64,000 nucleotides of DNA from Hanleya hanleyi (GCA_036873755.1 JAVTVY010019461.1:1-64000); one strand, 5' to 3'. Shown: positions 35,899 to 47,158, counted from the first letter of the stretch. Translations and numbers: made by a program. The notes: generated by a model not told the origin, from the sequence alone.

Positions 35899-37274
35899 CA
35901 CAGGGCTAAGTAGCACTGTTTTGTCAGAGATTTTTTTGAAAATTTAAAAAAAAAAAAATTTAAATTTTAAAATTTGAATTTTTTTTTAACATCTTGGAAA
36001 CACTAAATTGTTATATAGCTTACTATAATACTCATACATGGTCATATTTTAAAGCGCGAGCCCGTGTTTGCCAAGCATGGAAAATTACACTATGTAGAAA
36101 ATACCCTATACATAGACCAGGTTAATAACATGGCCTCGAAAATGACGCTGAGAGAAAACACCACCTTCTTTTAGATCGGTCTAGCGATCGAACCAGCGCA
36201 CGAAATGTGCCAGTTGTATGCCGTTGAACGAGGACATCCTATAGCTTATGTCGACGTGTCATTATCCCAACAACTGTTACTAATTATCACTGTACACCCA
36301 GATGAAGTCCGATGTTACGCTAAATTTTCTTTAGTCGGACAAGATCGTGGCCAGAAATTGTCAGTGTAAACCGCACTGAACAGGCAGTTTTGGCCAGTCA
36401 TCTCTTCAATCACCGCATAAATTGGTCTGTTTTTTTAAGCAGGGTGTCAATACATAACGTACCTGTGCTGACATTACTCCATGACATCGCCCTATGGTAA
36501 ATCCATGCGTTTTTTCTTGTATACTCCTTTTCGCGGATACAAATTTACAACAACAACGCCATGTTAAACGCACTGCATTCTGGGATCGGAGCGGTGATAC
36601 TTTCACTTCCTGTGCCGCTAGAATACAAGAAAAAACGCATGGATTTACCATAGGGCGATGTCATGGAGTAATGTCAGCACAGGTACGTTATGTATTGACA
36701 CCCTGCTTAAAAAAACAGACCAATTTATGCGGTGATGGAAGAGACGACTGGCCAAAACTGCCTGTTCAGTGCGGTTTACACCGACAATTTCTGGCCACGA
36801 TCTTGTCCGACTAAAGAAAATTTAGCTTAACACCGGACTTCATCTGGGTGTACAGTGATAATTAGTAACAGTTGTTGGGATAATGACACGTCGATATAAG
36901 CTACAGGATGTCCTCGTTCAATGGCATACGAATTTGGCACATTTCGTGCGCTGGTTCGATCGCTAGACCGCTCTAAAAGAAGGTGGTGTTTTCTCTCAGC
37001 GCCATTTTCGAGGCCATGTTATTAACCTGGTCCATGTATAGAAGGTATATACTATATAGTGTAATTTTTCATGCTTGGCAAACACGGGCTCGCGCTTTAA
37101 AACATGACCATGTATGAGTATTATAGTGAGCTATATAATAATTTAGTGTTTCCAAGATGTTAAAAAAAAAAAAAAAAATTAAAATTTAAAAAAATTAAAA
37201 TTTTTAAATTAATTTTTTTTTTTTTTTAAATTTTCGAAAAAATCTCTGACAAAACAGTGCTACTTAGCCCTGTG
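35899..37274. mobile_element. 1,376-bp hAT-like fold-back element
   Basis: Two inverted arms of about 630 bp each (35899-36530 and about 36625-37274) are nearly identical, with a spacer of about 100 bp centred near 36580. Termini are CACAGGGCTAAGTAGCACTG and its complement. An exact 8-bp target duplication GGTTGACC lies at 35891-35898 and 37275-37282. The terminal CACAGGG and 8-bp duplication match the small palindromic MITEs at 33945 and 61273. No transposase is encoded, and long frames inside are mirror images of each other. Each arm has an A/T-only tract of about 50-90 bases just inside the terminus. Confidence 0.95.
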
Positions 37275-37284
37275 GGTTGACCCA

Positions 37285-38060
37285 GGGCCTTGGGACAAGG
37301 GTTTTGACGGTGGATTAGATGGAAAATGTAGCATCCCCTATATATCATAGTATATGTATTATCACTGACTTATGTTATACATTATTAATTATTCGTTGGG
37401 GCTTGTACGCGATGAAGGATAAAGTAAAGAAAATTCCGATTCAGGTGAACAACGCTCTCCAGGCATACACATTGGTCCCTGATGTCAGAATATGAAGGGG
37501 AAGTAACCGATGATTATCTGTAGATAGATGGCGCTGCGGGAATGGTGTACGTGACCATCCGGGTTTTGCAGTACCCATCTTACCGAGCTATGGTAATTAC
37601 GTATTTCAATATATAATGCAGAAATGTCTGCGTATGATCGAGCCATGCGTTCGGATGATGTAATACGTCCAGAGGGAGATGGCCAGGAGTTATTTCTCGA
37701 CAAGACGTTCTTTGGTACGTTAGTTCTGATTGAGATTCACGCGGTCGATCGACAAAAGTTCTTGGGTTTCCATTGGTGTGAGTCTATTACTTAGCACTCC
37801 ATCGTATGACCAGAGGGCGTACATCTGGCGTGATATCCAGACACGCTACCGTATTTGACCGGTATTAATAATGTAAATGTTTCGTTTTGGCATTCAAGGA
37901 CCGTGGATGTGTTGTGCCATGGCCGAACTGGTTATTCCAGCGAAGCCACGAAGGGTCAATAATGAGTAATTAGAATCCAGGATGAATTTCCCCTTTCAGT
38001 AATGGAAAATCTACAAATCAAATTCATAGTGGAAAGAACTGTCTCATAACCTGGTTTTAT
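37285..38060. other. No gene recognised
   Basis: Unassigned DNA. A block near 37618-37665 (TCTGCGTATGATCGAGCCAT) recurs, diverged, near 47500-47540. Confidence 0.5.
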
Positions 38061-38099
38061 TTCAGCTTGTGTTGTTTTTTTTTAACAACGTTTCTATGT

Positions 38100-38450
38100 T
38101 TTCATCGCGATCGTCCTGTACTGGGAGTGTACAATTTCCGGTTACTCGAAAACACCAGTCTTGTCCACTACGACGATACCATGGGTAAGGATCAAGCCAC
38201 AGTCTTCCGGTTGAACCTCACCTTCAGCTATTTGTTACGGCATAAGGAGACGGAATAGCTCTGATATATTTACAGGAGTAGCAATACGCTCGTCTATGCT
38301 CTGCCTTTATCATTACGAACCGTGCGTCTTTGGAGATGTCCTGGACCGAATGGACAGCATGGAATGGGCCCGCTAACAAGTCCCCAACATCAAATGGCAG
38401 ATGGAAATGACGACCAACGTGACATTCAACGTGACGAAACGGATAGAGTA
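38100..38450 (+). pseudogene. Polinton-associated protein fragment (LRHKETE family)
   Basis: The frame reads RPVLGVYNFRLLENTSLVHY and then FRLNLTFSYLLRHKETE before an in-frame stop. Beyond it a decayed 'YIYRSSNT' continuation is visible. The same protein is encoded on the minus strand at 42973-43266, about 60% identical over this core. I recall this family next to Polinton integrases in invertebrate genomes but know no function. Too little remains to be active. Confidence 0.6.
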
Positions 38451-38518
38451 TAACCTAAAAGAGCACGCCCTTCATCCTTTGGTCTGGTTGAATGCCGGGA
38501 CATGCCGGGAACTTTGCC

Positions 38519-38526
38519 TATAAATA
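38519..38526 (+). promoter_or_regulatory. TATAAATA box inside the Polinton region
   Basis: An exact TATAAATA. A second exact copy lies at 39838-39845. Both are in plus orientation, and the second is 36 bases before the integrase ATG. Confidence 0.4.
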
Positions 38527-38734
38527 CGAGGGCGTGTCACATCGTGCGTTCTGCACGCACTGACAAAGACGGAGCATATCCTACGTGCTTTTGTCCGTCT
38601 TTACGCCCGAGCACATCTATCAGGATAAGGATGGTTGAACCAAATTCGAACCCATGTTGTCTGGCATCCTCATCCGCTTGTGTCTTCATCAGTACGTCCT
38701 ACGTGGTCCCTTTTTTGCTTAACTGGTTCGGTTA

Positions 38735-39654
38735 GGGAGCATGTCAAAATTTGGACCGTGGAACGCGGTCAATTTTTCACGCATGCTAGGTCCGATTGAG
38801 ACATGCTGCAGCCAAATTTTGTTATCGGAGCGGTCTAAAGTTCAAGCTGGCCCGGTCTCTTTGGTCCGGTCTTTTGGACTGTTCTAAACCTTTCTGTCGA
38901 CTGTGGTCAAAGTTGTTTGCCGACCAATTTAGACCGGTCCAATTCATCTGCAGTTCTCCTTCCACAACGCGCTTCAAATATCCATGCGTTTTCGGTATTC
39001 GCGCGTCAGTTCTCTGAACTATTAGAACGTCTTTTATATCGCCGACGAGATGTGATTTCGAATCTATATATTACAGCTTTAGAAGCCTATCTGCTGAAAT
39101 ATGTTTACACTCATATTTGTAAAAGATACATATACTTTTTTAATACCGCTGGTATTTCTATATAATCTGATATGTCGGGGATTTCTTTCTCTCCATATAA
39201 CATATGCTGTTCGTTTCATGAAAAGCTACAAACCAACTGTATATCCTCCTGCGCATTTCTTTGATATGAATTTGCTATTCGTCTGTTTTTGTTCTTAACA
39301 CGACGTTTTCGGATGGGAGTCGCGTCTTTCCCCCGTCGCGAGATCCCGGATTCACCGTCAGTGCGAGAATTCCGATCCAGGTAAAATATTTTGCCGTATA
39401 TGTGTAATCAATTATGTATTTTTCCAGACTCCCCTAGCTATTCATGCTTTTTGTCCTGATCACGACAGTATATCGGATTTTAGTCGGGTGCTTCGAAACA
39501 CCCGACGCGACTCGATACAGCTTTCCAATTAGATTGTCTCTAATACGTTCCTAACCCTAACCCTACTACTGATAGAGTTAAACCGCGTACTAGTAAACGG
39601 TCTGATTTTCACGCGCAAATGCAAATAGAAGGGTCCAAATTTTGACATGCTCCC
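38735..39654. mobile_element. PIF/Harbinger-like non-autonomous element
   Basis: 23-bp perfect terminal inverted repeats begin GGGAGCATGTCAAAATTTGG. TTA direct repeats flank the element (38732-38734 and 39655-39657). A TTA/TAA target and GGG termini fit PIF/Harbinger. The 920-bp interior has no transposase. It splits the Polinton remnant, so it inserted later. Confidence 0.88.
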
Positions 39655-39837
39655 TTAAGTGGAAACACAGTGCATTTTACCCTCCACCCTGTTCTATGGT
39701 CCGCTTTGGAAAATGCCGCGGTGGAAGTGGATCAGGCGCTTACAGAGGATGAGCAGACAGCAGACGAGTTGGGCCAACAGAACAGACAACGCGCTGGAAG
39801 AACCTGATGAAATCATCAAGAAAGGAAGTTCAGCCCC

Positions 39838-39845
39838 TATAAATA
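39838..39845 (+). promoter_or_regulatory. TATA box before the integrase pseudogene
   Basis: TATAAATA, 36 bases upstream of the ATG at 39881. This is close, so the transcript leader would be very short. The match to the box at 38519 supports a shared element-encoded promoter type. Confidence 0.5.
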
Positions 39846-39880
39846 AAGGATAGAGGCGGATACCTTCATCAGTCGTCAAA

Positions 39881-41125
39881 ATGAAGCGTTGGGAGAAGGT
39901 CTTGGAGAAGTTGTACTACATTCCTCGGGATCTGGCTGATTATATTGGGCTGTCAAGCCCTATGAGATTCGTTGATCGTAAGTCCAAGTCTGGTTAAAAA
40001 CTCAGGATACCTATACCCTACATCGAGCTGCCCGGCGTCATTTTCCACGTAATCGGATCATCGACGGTGGCACAGATGACCAATGGCAAGCGGATTTTGT
40101 CGAAATGAGTATCTTTGCCAAGTACAACGACGGGAACCGGTAGATCTTGACGTGAACTGATATCCTATAGAATTATGCTTGGGTCGTGCTAATCCGGACC
40201 GAAACGAGGGAGAAGTTCTTCAGCGCGTTCCAGGGTGCAGATGTTCAAGACCACGAACAACCTTTGTATTTTGCAAACCGACAGACGGATGGAATTCCTC
40301 AAAAAACCCTTCTAAGAATTTCTCAAAGCCCATAAGGTTTCACACCTACAACGAGACCAGCAACCACCTCGCTGGGGGTCTAATAACACCCCAGCCACCA
40401 GTCAGATTTTTGGACCGGATTCGGGGCCTTCGCGCACATCGCCGGAAGTGACATCATATATAGTAAAATAGATGTTTAACGAAAATTTTGATTACTTTTC
40501 AAGTCTGCATAATACCGCCGTTGACCTAGTGTTAAAAAGAATTATCTGGAGATAATTTTCCCTGTTTATCTGGACTGTGGACAGAGCATATGAAAAGTAG
40601 TTCGCCCATGTGCAACACTAAAGGAGTCGTTTGGTCGGATTCAAACTGAACCGTGCGTTGGTTGGTTTCCCCTATACGTCATAGCAACGTAGTAAAGGTC
40701 AACTTCCGCTATTGGAGGCAGGGATGTTATTGGAGCCTGCGAAATGGAGCATGCGCTGTGGGGAGGTTGCGAGACCAGGTCATTTTTTTACACCTACAAC
40801 GAGACCAGGTCAAACTCCACTATTGTTTGCCTTGTCACGTTGGCACCGGACCTGGGAACACCAGAAAAATTTTAATTGGAATCTCTGTTACAGACTAATT
40901 AGACTTTCTAATGGGTTTCATAGGAAAAATGTGATGTGATCTGGAAGATCGTCAAGGGGAGTCATTGGAAGGGACGTTTTATGAGAAGGAATTACATTCC
41001 GTTATGAAATCCACAGAGGACTACTACAGAGTGGAACGTGTTCTGAAGACCGAACGACTCCGATGCAAGACGCTGCACCTCGCGAAGTGGCAAAGCTACC
41101 CGAGTTCGTTCAATTCGATCGGATA
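39881..41125 (+). pseudogene. Polinton-type integrase with chromodomain, broken
   Basis: Starts at the ATG at 39881 (MKRWEKVLEKLYYIPRD). The zinc-finger region is damaged, then QDTYTLHRAARRHFPRNR and DDQWQADFVEMSIFAKYNDG mark the start of the retroviral-type catalytic core; the first catalytic Asp is in QAD at 40093-40095. The second lies in the QTD motif at 40280-40282. The segment with the third acidic residue is unreadable. Near 40945-41125 a C-terminal part reads ESLEGTFYEKELHSV, DYYRVERVLKTE and KWQSYPSSFNS, the chromodomain-like tail of Polinton integrases. Several stops, frameshifts and a duplicated CACCTACAACGAGACCAG (near 40342 and 40790) make it a relic. Confidence 0.82.
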
Positions 41126-41129
41126 TAAA

Positions 41130-42170
41130 GCACAGGTACATCTGAGTTGAGTTCAGTCTACCCTCTAACCTAAAGAAAGGGGGGAGACTGCCACTGAAAC
41201 CCCAAACGCGAAAAACAAAATTGTATGCTGTGATCAATATCTTAGCCCTTTTGCGGGTGTTGTATGGGAAAGTGTTTTTCGACGTGGCTAACCTCATCTC
41301 TCTACTCAATTAATCTCTCCGCCTTTGACGGCAAGTAAGGCGACACTGGAGAACGGCACGACACGGATCATGACACCGACATTCACCGAACCGATCCCAT
41401 CCACCTCCAGTACCGCACCGAGCATCAGACTTAACCTCTCAATCTCAGCTACAACCAGTCACGGCCCAGCTTATCACGGTACGACCGACCCTCACATTAC
41501 AAATACAGACGCTCACCCCTATTGCTACACCTGATCATCTTAAGCGTCTGAGGGCCCGTGCCAGATTTACCAGGCCAAGGGATACAACTCCAGCCTTGGA
41601 CACATAGAGGCAACATACCATCACCTGTCTCATCGCGGGTTCGACGGGGTGGGGAAAAGAGGCATTTCGTCCAGAAGCTCGATCGACACCCCAGCCCATG
41701 ATTACCCCATCTATCTCCGGGATTGTGTGGTGCTACGGAGAATGACTGGCGGCGTGTGCGATGCTACGGACTGGACCGGATATCTTGGTCGTCCTTGATG
41801 ATCCCACCCTCACACCTGGTTCGGAAACGAGTAGTCCCCGGCGCCCACGTGGTGGATTTGGCTAATGATCTGATGTGTCAACGCAGGTCGCAATAGGCCC
41901 TGCATGGATGGCAGGCTTTTGCACAAGGGTTGAAAGACATGCTCCTTCCAGAATTGTGGGGAATCCTCAGTATTGGAAATGAATGCAGCAGCAAACGCCC
42001 GTGACATCTCCCCAACCACCATATCAATATGAAATCCTTGACACGCTCCCACGCACCACGCCAGTTCCGACGTCAACCACAGATTCCCGAGGCCTTGGAC
42101 GTCAAATAAAACGGGGGTATTAGGAGGGAAGGTTCAGTCGTCATGTTTTACCTAGCATTGCTTTGTGATA
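41130..42170. other. Unreadable part of the Polinton region
   Basis: Moderately GC-rich compared with its surroundings, like the rest of the block, with short frames on both strands and no motif I can name. Probably decayed element sequence. Confidence 0.4.
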
Positions 42171-42177
42171 ATCTGCC

Positions 42178-42590
42178 ATGCTGTTCGTGGTCACCACCTT
42201 AGCCCATTGCATCACGCAACTGTGGCACCCCTCACATCTGCCTGGACAACGGGAATGTGGCCTGGTGGATATCCAGTATCTGTGTACGTGGGAAAATATG
42301 TATGAAGGCATGGTGTGGTACTATAGTCCGATACATGAGCAAGACCCATACCTTCACACTTCCTGACGGTCCGTACTTCGATCCCAACCGTATCAACCCC
42401 GGATGTGTAAAACGGCCGGATTTTACAGCTAACAGTCGATCGGCGGGCGCATGAGACGCCTGTATATGGCTCAGTTCGTGCAAGACCGCCACCTTTTGCA
42501 CGGATAGCCCATCAAACTCAGACCGATCCGTGCGACACCGACCTTTGCCTTGAAGGCCACCGGTGTAGCGTCCGATTATAAGACCGCCAT
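42178..42590 (+). pseudogene. Possible Polinton structural-protein fragment
   Basis: The frame from 42178 reads VVTTLAHCITQ and then ECGLVDIQYLCTWENMYEG. This resembles the 'TLPSN...W.VgL.eIQYp..W.Ni' N-terminus of a conserved Polinton protein as I remember it. A second frame just downstream continues with LPDGPYFDPNRINPGC. The match rests on memory of the family, so it is tentative. Confidence 0.4.
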
Positions 42591-42972
42591 CCAAAAGTGA
42601 AACCTCTATCCAGTCGTGCAGTTAGAGCACATCATAGCCTTGGATAAAAAAAACCTGGTCACCAACCCCTGATCGTGTAAGTACTGCTTCCAACAGCCGT
42701 TGGCAGCTCGCTCACAATATGTAGGTAGGATCTGATTCAAATGTATAGCCAAGCATTGGATCGCCCATTTCAGGACGGTGTAAGGGCCGTCTTCCCTCTC
42801 ATTAAAGCATGCATGCCTTTCCGGAATTCCAAACAGGTCGGGAGAATGATCGGTTTGCCAATCGGGTGGTCGATCTGTTTGGTTTCGAGAAAGTTCAGTT
42901 TGGTCGTCATGTCCACCTACCATTAGATGTTGTGGCGCTGTTGACGCACCTATCTCAAGAGATCAAAGGTGT

Positions 42973-43266
42973 CTAATTGATCCAGGGTCGTCGCCAGTGA
43001 GGCACGATTCGTGGTGACGAAGGACTGGGTATAGACGTCTTATTACTCGGGTAAAAATACCGGAGCTGTTCCGTCTCCTTATGTCGTAACAAATACCCGA
43101 AGATGAGGTTCACCCGGAAGGCCCTCATTTGAGCGTTAACAATGATATCGGCGTAGTGGCCAAGACTGGTGTTTTCCTGTAACCGGTATCTATACAGGCC
43201 CAGCACAGGGCGATGGCGCTTATACAGCGATCGATGGTGAGCCAATTGCGATCGATGGTGGGCCAA
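42973..43266 (-). pseudogene. Polinton-associated protein fragment, minus copy
   Basis: 97 open codons with HRPVLGLYRYRLQENTSLGH and FRVNLIFGYLLRHKETEQLR followed by YFYPSNKTSI. This is better preserved than the plus copy at 38100 and shows what that one lost. No start codon in good context is seen, and the frame is cut at both ends. Confidence 0.65.
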
Positions 43267-43269
43267 TGG

Positions 43270-44060
43270 CCGGTTAGTACATAGAGCTCACAGCATCTTG
43301 TTCCGGTAACACTTCACTGTGCGGTTCGGCAGGGTCGGTGGTCGGCGGTAATGGATTCTAGATTTTCTACATGGCATCGTTTGGCTGGAATTTGAGTAAG
43401 ATGTGGAGCGTAAGATGTGGAATTCTTGATGTGACTTGACGTGGCTTCATGGAAACTCGTTAAAAATGAGCGTCACTGCTCCATTTTAAAATTTTAACCA
43501 TATCTTTTTCCACAGCGCCACAGAGCCAGGAATATCTCAGCATATCTACGTCAGAATTTACACCTCTATATTTTTTCTCAACGTGATTGAATCACTGGGG
43601 GTTAATCTCTTTTGAATATTCGAAAATTCGGAGAGAACCCCTTTCTGTTTCCATGGCATTACGGTTCACCATGATATGTATATGTTAAACCAAGAAATGC
43701 TATATTAGCAGTAAGGATTGTTTAAGCAAATGAAAGTAACTAGAACTACATGTGCATGACTATAGGTAGTGTGATTGTTAAATCTACCAAGCTCTGTAAC
43801 AAAGCATATGTTCAACTCAAATATGATAAACTTTAGGGACCATTCGACCAAAAACTGTGGCCGTACGAGCCGGACAAACAAACAGAAGCGGTTAATACAA
43901 TTATAATAAGATAAATGCAAGATTTTCAATGTAGATTAATAGGCATACATACAGCTTTATTATCTTCACAGTTACAACAAGGTCAACAAAAGTGAAGAGG
44001 TATTCGAAGTCAATGTCAAGTCCATTAATGGAATTAATATAAATAGCACACATATACACA
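43270..44060. other. No gene recognised
   Basis: AT-rich DNA, with a 74-codon minus frame (43705-43929) lacking motif or splice support. Confidence 0.5.
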
Positions 44061-44065
44061 TATTA

Positions 44066-44313
44066 CACAGCCAGAAAAAGGGTGATCAGTTTTATGGTGA
44101 TGATGCCTGGTCATCACCCTTTAAAAGTGATGCAAAAGGGCCATGGCCAATGGCGTCACCCTTTTAGGGCGAAGACCTGAAATCTTGCACTCATTGCTGA
44201 TCACCCTTTTAAGGTGATGGTGGAAAAGGGCGATGGCTCTAACTCATCACCTTTTTTGGGTGATGCTGTCATCACCCTTTTAGGGTGATAAGTATCACCT
44301 TTTTTCTGGCTGT
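44066..44313. mobile_element. Tc1/mariner-like MITE made of nested hairpins
   Basis: Termini CACAGCCAGAAAAAGGGTGA and its near-complement, flanked by TA at 44064-44065 and 44314-44315. The interior is a series of short palindromes around TCACCCTTTTAGGGTGAT, with about ten copies of AAAGGGTGAT or its complement. Confidence 0.88.
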
Positions 44314-44319
44314 GTATAT

Positions 44320-45440
44320 ACTGACTCGCATATAACGCAAAAACGCAAGTGAGTCATTCACTTGCCGAGCAGAAGTTCAAATAATTAACCAGATTAGCAT
44401 TGATATTTTCTTTTCCGTATTATGTTTTGAACAGATCGACCTACCATAGTTTCTCTTGAAGAATTATTCGTGTCTGATCAGTGATATGAGTCGTTATTAT
44501 TAACCTCACCCTCTACCACTCACTCCACGAGTAGGGGAGGATACTTATAAATCATATCACAAGTAATATCTAATCAGCAACAAGTTCCTGTAATTTCGAA
44601 TGTTCTTTGTCATTCTGCACCACACGGCAACATCAAAGCAATAGTTTCAATATCCGGTATCAAACTACGGAAGCCCATCAAGATCACAAAGTGAAATCTG
44701 TTAGTTTTCGTGAATATTCCAGAATGATTTGACACGTTCGAATTTCAGAGAACGTCTATCTTGATGAACATTCATCCTGTAGAATTCCTTCATGAATATC
44801 AGAGAAAGTTTCGAGACTATTCACGGTCGTGGAAGATAAAGTCTTACTTTTGATATTGAAGAATGTCTTCTTACAAACACTGTAAATTAATCGGACGCCG
44901 ACCTGTTCTGAGACATATTGAATACGCGTGTTAGAGTTGTGAACACTTATGTTAGAGTTTAGAATGCTATTGTTCAAACTTTGAATGCGTGTGTTCATAA
45001 TGCGTTCTGAATTTGAATACCTGCGACAATGGTTTGAATGGTAAAGTTCAAAATTGAACATGGAAGTTAACAATTTGAACACAATTATGCGTTCAATAAG
45101 TGTTACAATTTGGGTGTTCAATGGTTGAACACCTCAGTTTACAATGTATTATTGAGTGACATGTTTCCGAATATTTAATAACGTATTGTTGAATATTACA
45201 GAGTACGTTAGTAACGTTTCTTTGAATATGCCAATATAGGTTGCTTTCTTGAATGTACACGTGAAAACGAATGATTTGCTTCTATGCTGTGGCCTTCGTC
45301 TCCAGTACATTTAAACTTTGGACAGCACAAATAAAAGTTGACAATTTGCGTTCAAAACACATACTAATGATTTAAATATAGTACATTCTCAAATAAATTA
45401 TATATCAAATATACAAATGGCCTTCAGTTGACACAGAAAC
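44320..45440. other. No gene recognised; GTTCAA/TTGAAC-rich patch
   Basis: Bases 44880-45130 are rich in GTTCA/TGAAC and AACAC words and resemble other AACAC-type repeats here, but no termini were found. Confidence 0.45.
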
Positions 45441-45449
45441 ATTTCAGTG

Positions 45450-46145
45450 CCAGTCAATTCAATTCAATTCAATTATATTGTACGTTACATCCATGAAGGA
45501 CAATGTACGAAAATAAGAACGGAAACAGTACAATACATGTTATTAAATATAAGTTAGACAATTGTTTCATGTATAGTCCTGACAATATAGTAGCACATGT
45601 ATACAGTGTGAAAAAATTGTGTTGTTTTTAACACAATTTGGTGCTAAAATGGCTTCAACACAAACATTATATGTTGAAATTAACACCACGTTGTGTTGAC
45701 ATCAACACATCAACACAAAATCGTATTATATTCAACACAAATTCGTGTTGATTTTAACACAAATTGTGTTATTTTCAACACAATTCTGGTGCTAAAATGG
45801 CTTCAACACAATTTTTTTTTGGTCCCTCGTATCTTAAAACATGTAGATATGTACTCGCATAGATAGTGGGCATCCAAAGAACTATGGGGATCCATTACAG
45901 ATTTGAATAGATGAGACGCAATATATATATATATTCAGCACGTATTCAGTGTCCTGAAGTAGCTCTGTTCTTTCTTGAATAAATAGAGGACAAATTAAGA
46001 AAAACTGTTTCTCATCTTCAATAAGATTTAGATTACACAATTTACAAATCCTTGCACTAACAGGGTTTGAACTATTTTCATTTTTGTACCAACCCACATC
46101 TATTTCGAGATAATAAATACCGGTACTTGACCTCAGATAAGTTGC
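45450..46145 (-). mobile_element. LINE 3' end with (TTGAA)n tail
   Basis: The minus frame (46097 to 45882) reads ARICKLCNLNLIEDEKQFFL, then ICPLFIQERTELL. This is the C-x2-C...EDE.hFl..CPl....R zinc-binding C-terminus found in a common invertebrate LINE group; decayed sequence upstream is consistent with the 'lEiE.GRy' block. The 3' end (45450-45520) reads GTAACGTACAATATAATTGA and ends in repeated TTGAA. A MITE at 45605-45822 is inserted between the coding end and the tail. Confidence 0.78.
45605..45822 (+). mobile_element. AACAC-rich MITE, second copy
   Basis: Same family as 32209-32398 in the opposite orientation. Both ends contain AACACAAT...GGTGCTAAAATGGCTTCAAC. It lies inside the LINE remnant, so it is the younger insertion. 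Confidence 0.8.
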
Positions 46146-46149
46146 TTAC

Positions 46150-47110
46150 GTAATTAATTATATCTTATTTTAGGACTATATGGTACGTCAGCTTCACCAC
46201 ATTCTCCTTCTAGGTCGACTTTCGTTCTTTAGTTACTTAACTTTTTAACAAAATGTCCAATTTTTCTCAAGGACGCTGATGTCGCATACCAAAATTGGAG
46301 TCTGCAGGTCAAAGGTCAAGGTCACTGTGGCTTAAAAATAAGAAAATCAGGGAAATTCAGTTTTTTGTTTGAGCGGATATGTCCGTGAGAGAAGATAGGT
46401 CAAATATGTTGAATGTCAACGTCACGATACTCCTCAGAAATTATTGAAAACATTTCTAATGTGGAGTGTGACCAAACATCGGGAATACCTCACGATCTTC
46501 GCAAACAAGAAATCTACAAAGGTCAAAATGTCAAGGTCATGCACTGGGGATAAGAAAGATCCATAAACTATTGAAAATATCATTTTTTTGAGTTGATGCA
46601 TTAGTGGGAACCGACGTATCGCGCAGCCAGATTAAGGTCAAAAGTTCAACGATCAAGGTCAGTGCATGGCCACCAGCAACTCACGGCGAGATATATATAA
46701 CGGTAGCTGGAGATGTGACCGGCTCCCGTGGACATCGCAAATCACTAGTACAGATTGATGGACATCTGGCACAAATCAGCATCCTTGCCAAGGTTATATG
46801 ACCGATGATTTGTCTCTTAGTGCGCAGTGTGGAACGATGTTTCCAGGCTCGGCTGAACGGAAATGGGGCTGAAATAACAATAACAATTCGCAATGATAAA
46901 TAGTCTAATACCCTGAGTTTCAAATTTTGGGACAGAACATCTTACCAAGCTAAGAGAATTTCACATTTCATTAGAAAATACCCTTAGCAGGCTGACTTCA
47001 TTCTCCGTGTATTTGATCCTATTCCAGCTTTAAAACCCATTATGTCACATGACCGCTCCATGTAAACGAGCCAATGAAATTATCTGGTTTTAAATACTTG
47101 ACCTGGGAAG
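46150..47110. other. No gene recognised
   Basis: Contains GGTCAAAGGTCAAGGTCACT (46308-46327) and related GGTCAA words near 46520 and 46640, a kind of short repeat I associate with bivalve and other mollusc genomes. No coding evidence. Confidence 0.45.
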
Positions 47111-47117
47111 CGAACGC

Positions 47118-47123
47118 TATATA
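47118..47123 (+). promoter_or_regulatory. TATA-like box
   Basis: CTATATAG, placed about 30 bases before a possible start site and 36 bases before the ATG of the signal-peptide ORF. Confidence 0.3.
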
Positions 47124-47158
47124 GTACAGAGGGGCACGACTGTGAGATACTGCGCGAT

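Larger units (their letters stand above)
38067..43266. mobile_element. Degenerate Polinton/Maverick-type element(s)
   Basis: The block carries fragments of proteins I associate with Polintons: a retroviral-like integrase with C-terminal chromodomain (39881-41125), a structural-protein-like fragment (42178-42590), and two copies of a 'FR.NL.F.YLLRHKETE' protein in opposite orientation (38100-38450 and 42973-43230). No protein-primed DNA polymerase, packaging ATPase or terminal repeat was found. All frames are broken. The opposite-facing copies mean either two elements or an internal inversion. Borders are approximate. Confidence 0.7.

Noticed and set aside
36406..36814. Two 80-106 codon frames with identical 40-residue blocks
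   Set aside because: They are mirror images across the arms of the fold-back element, so the identity reflects the inverted repeat and not protein conservation.
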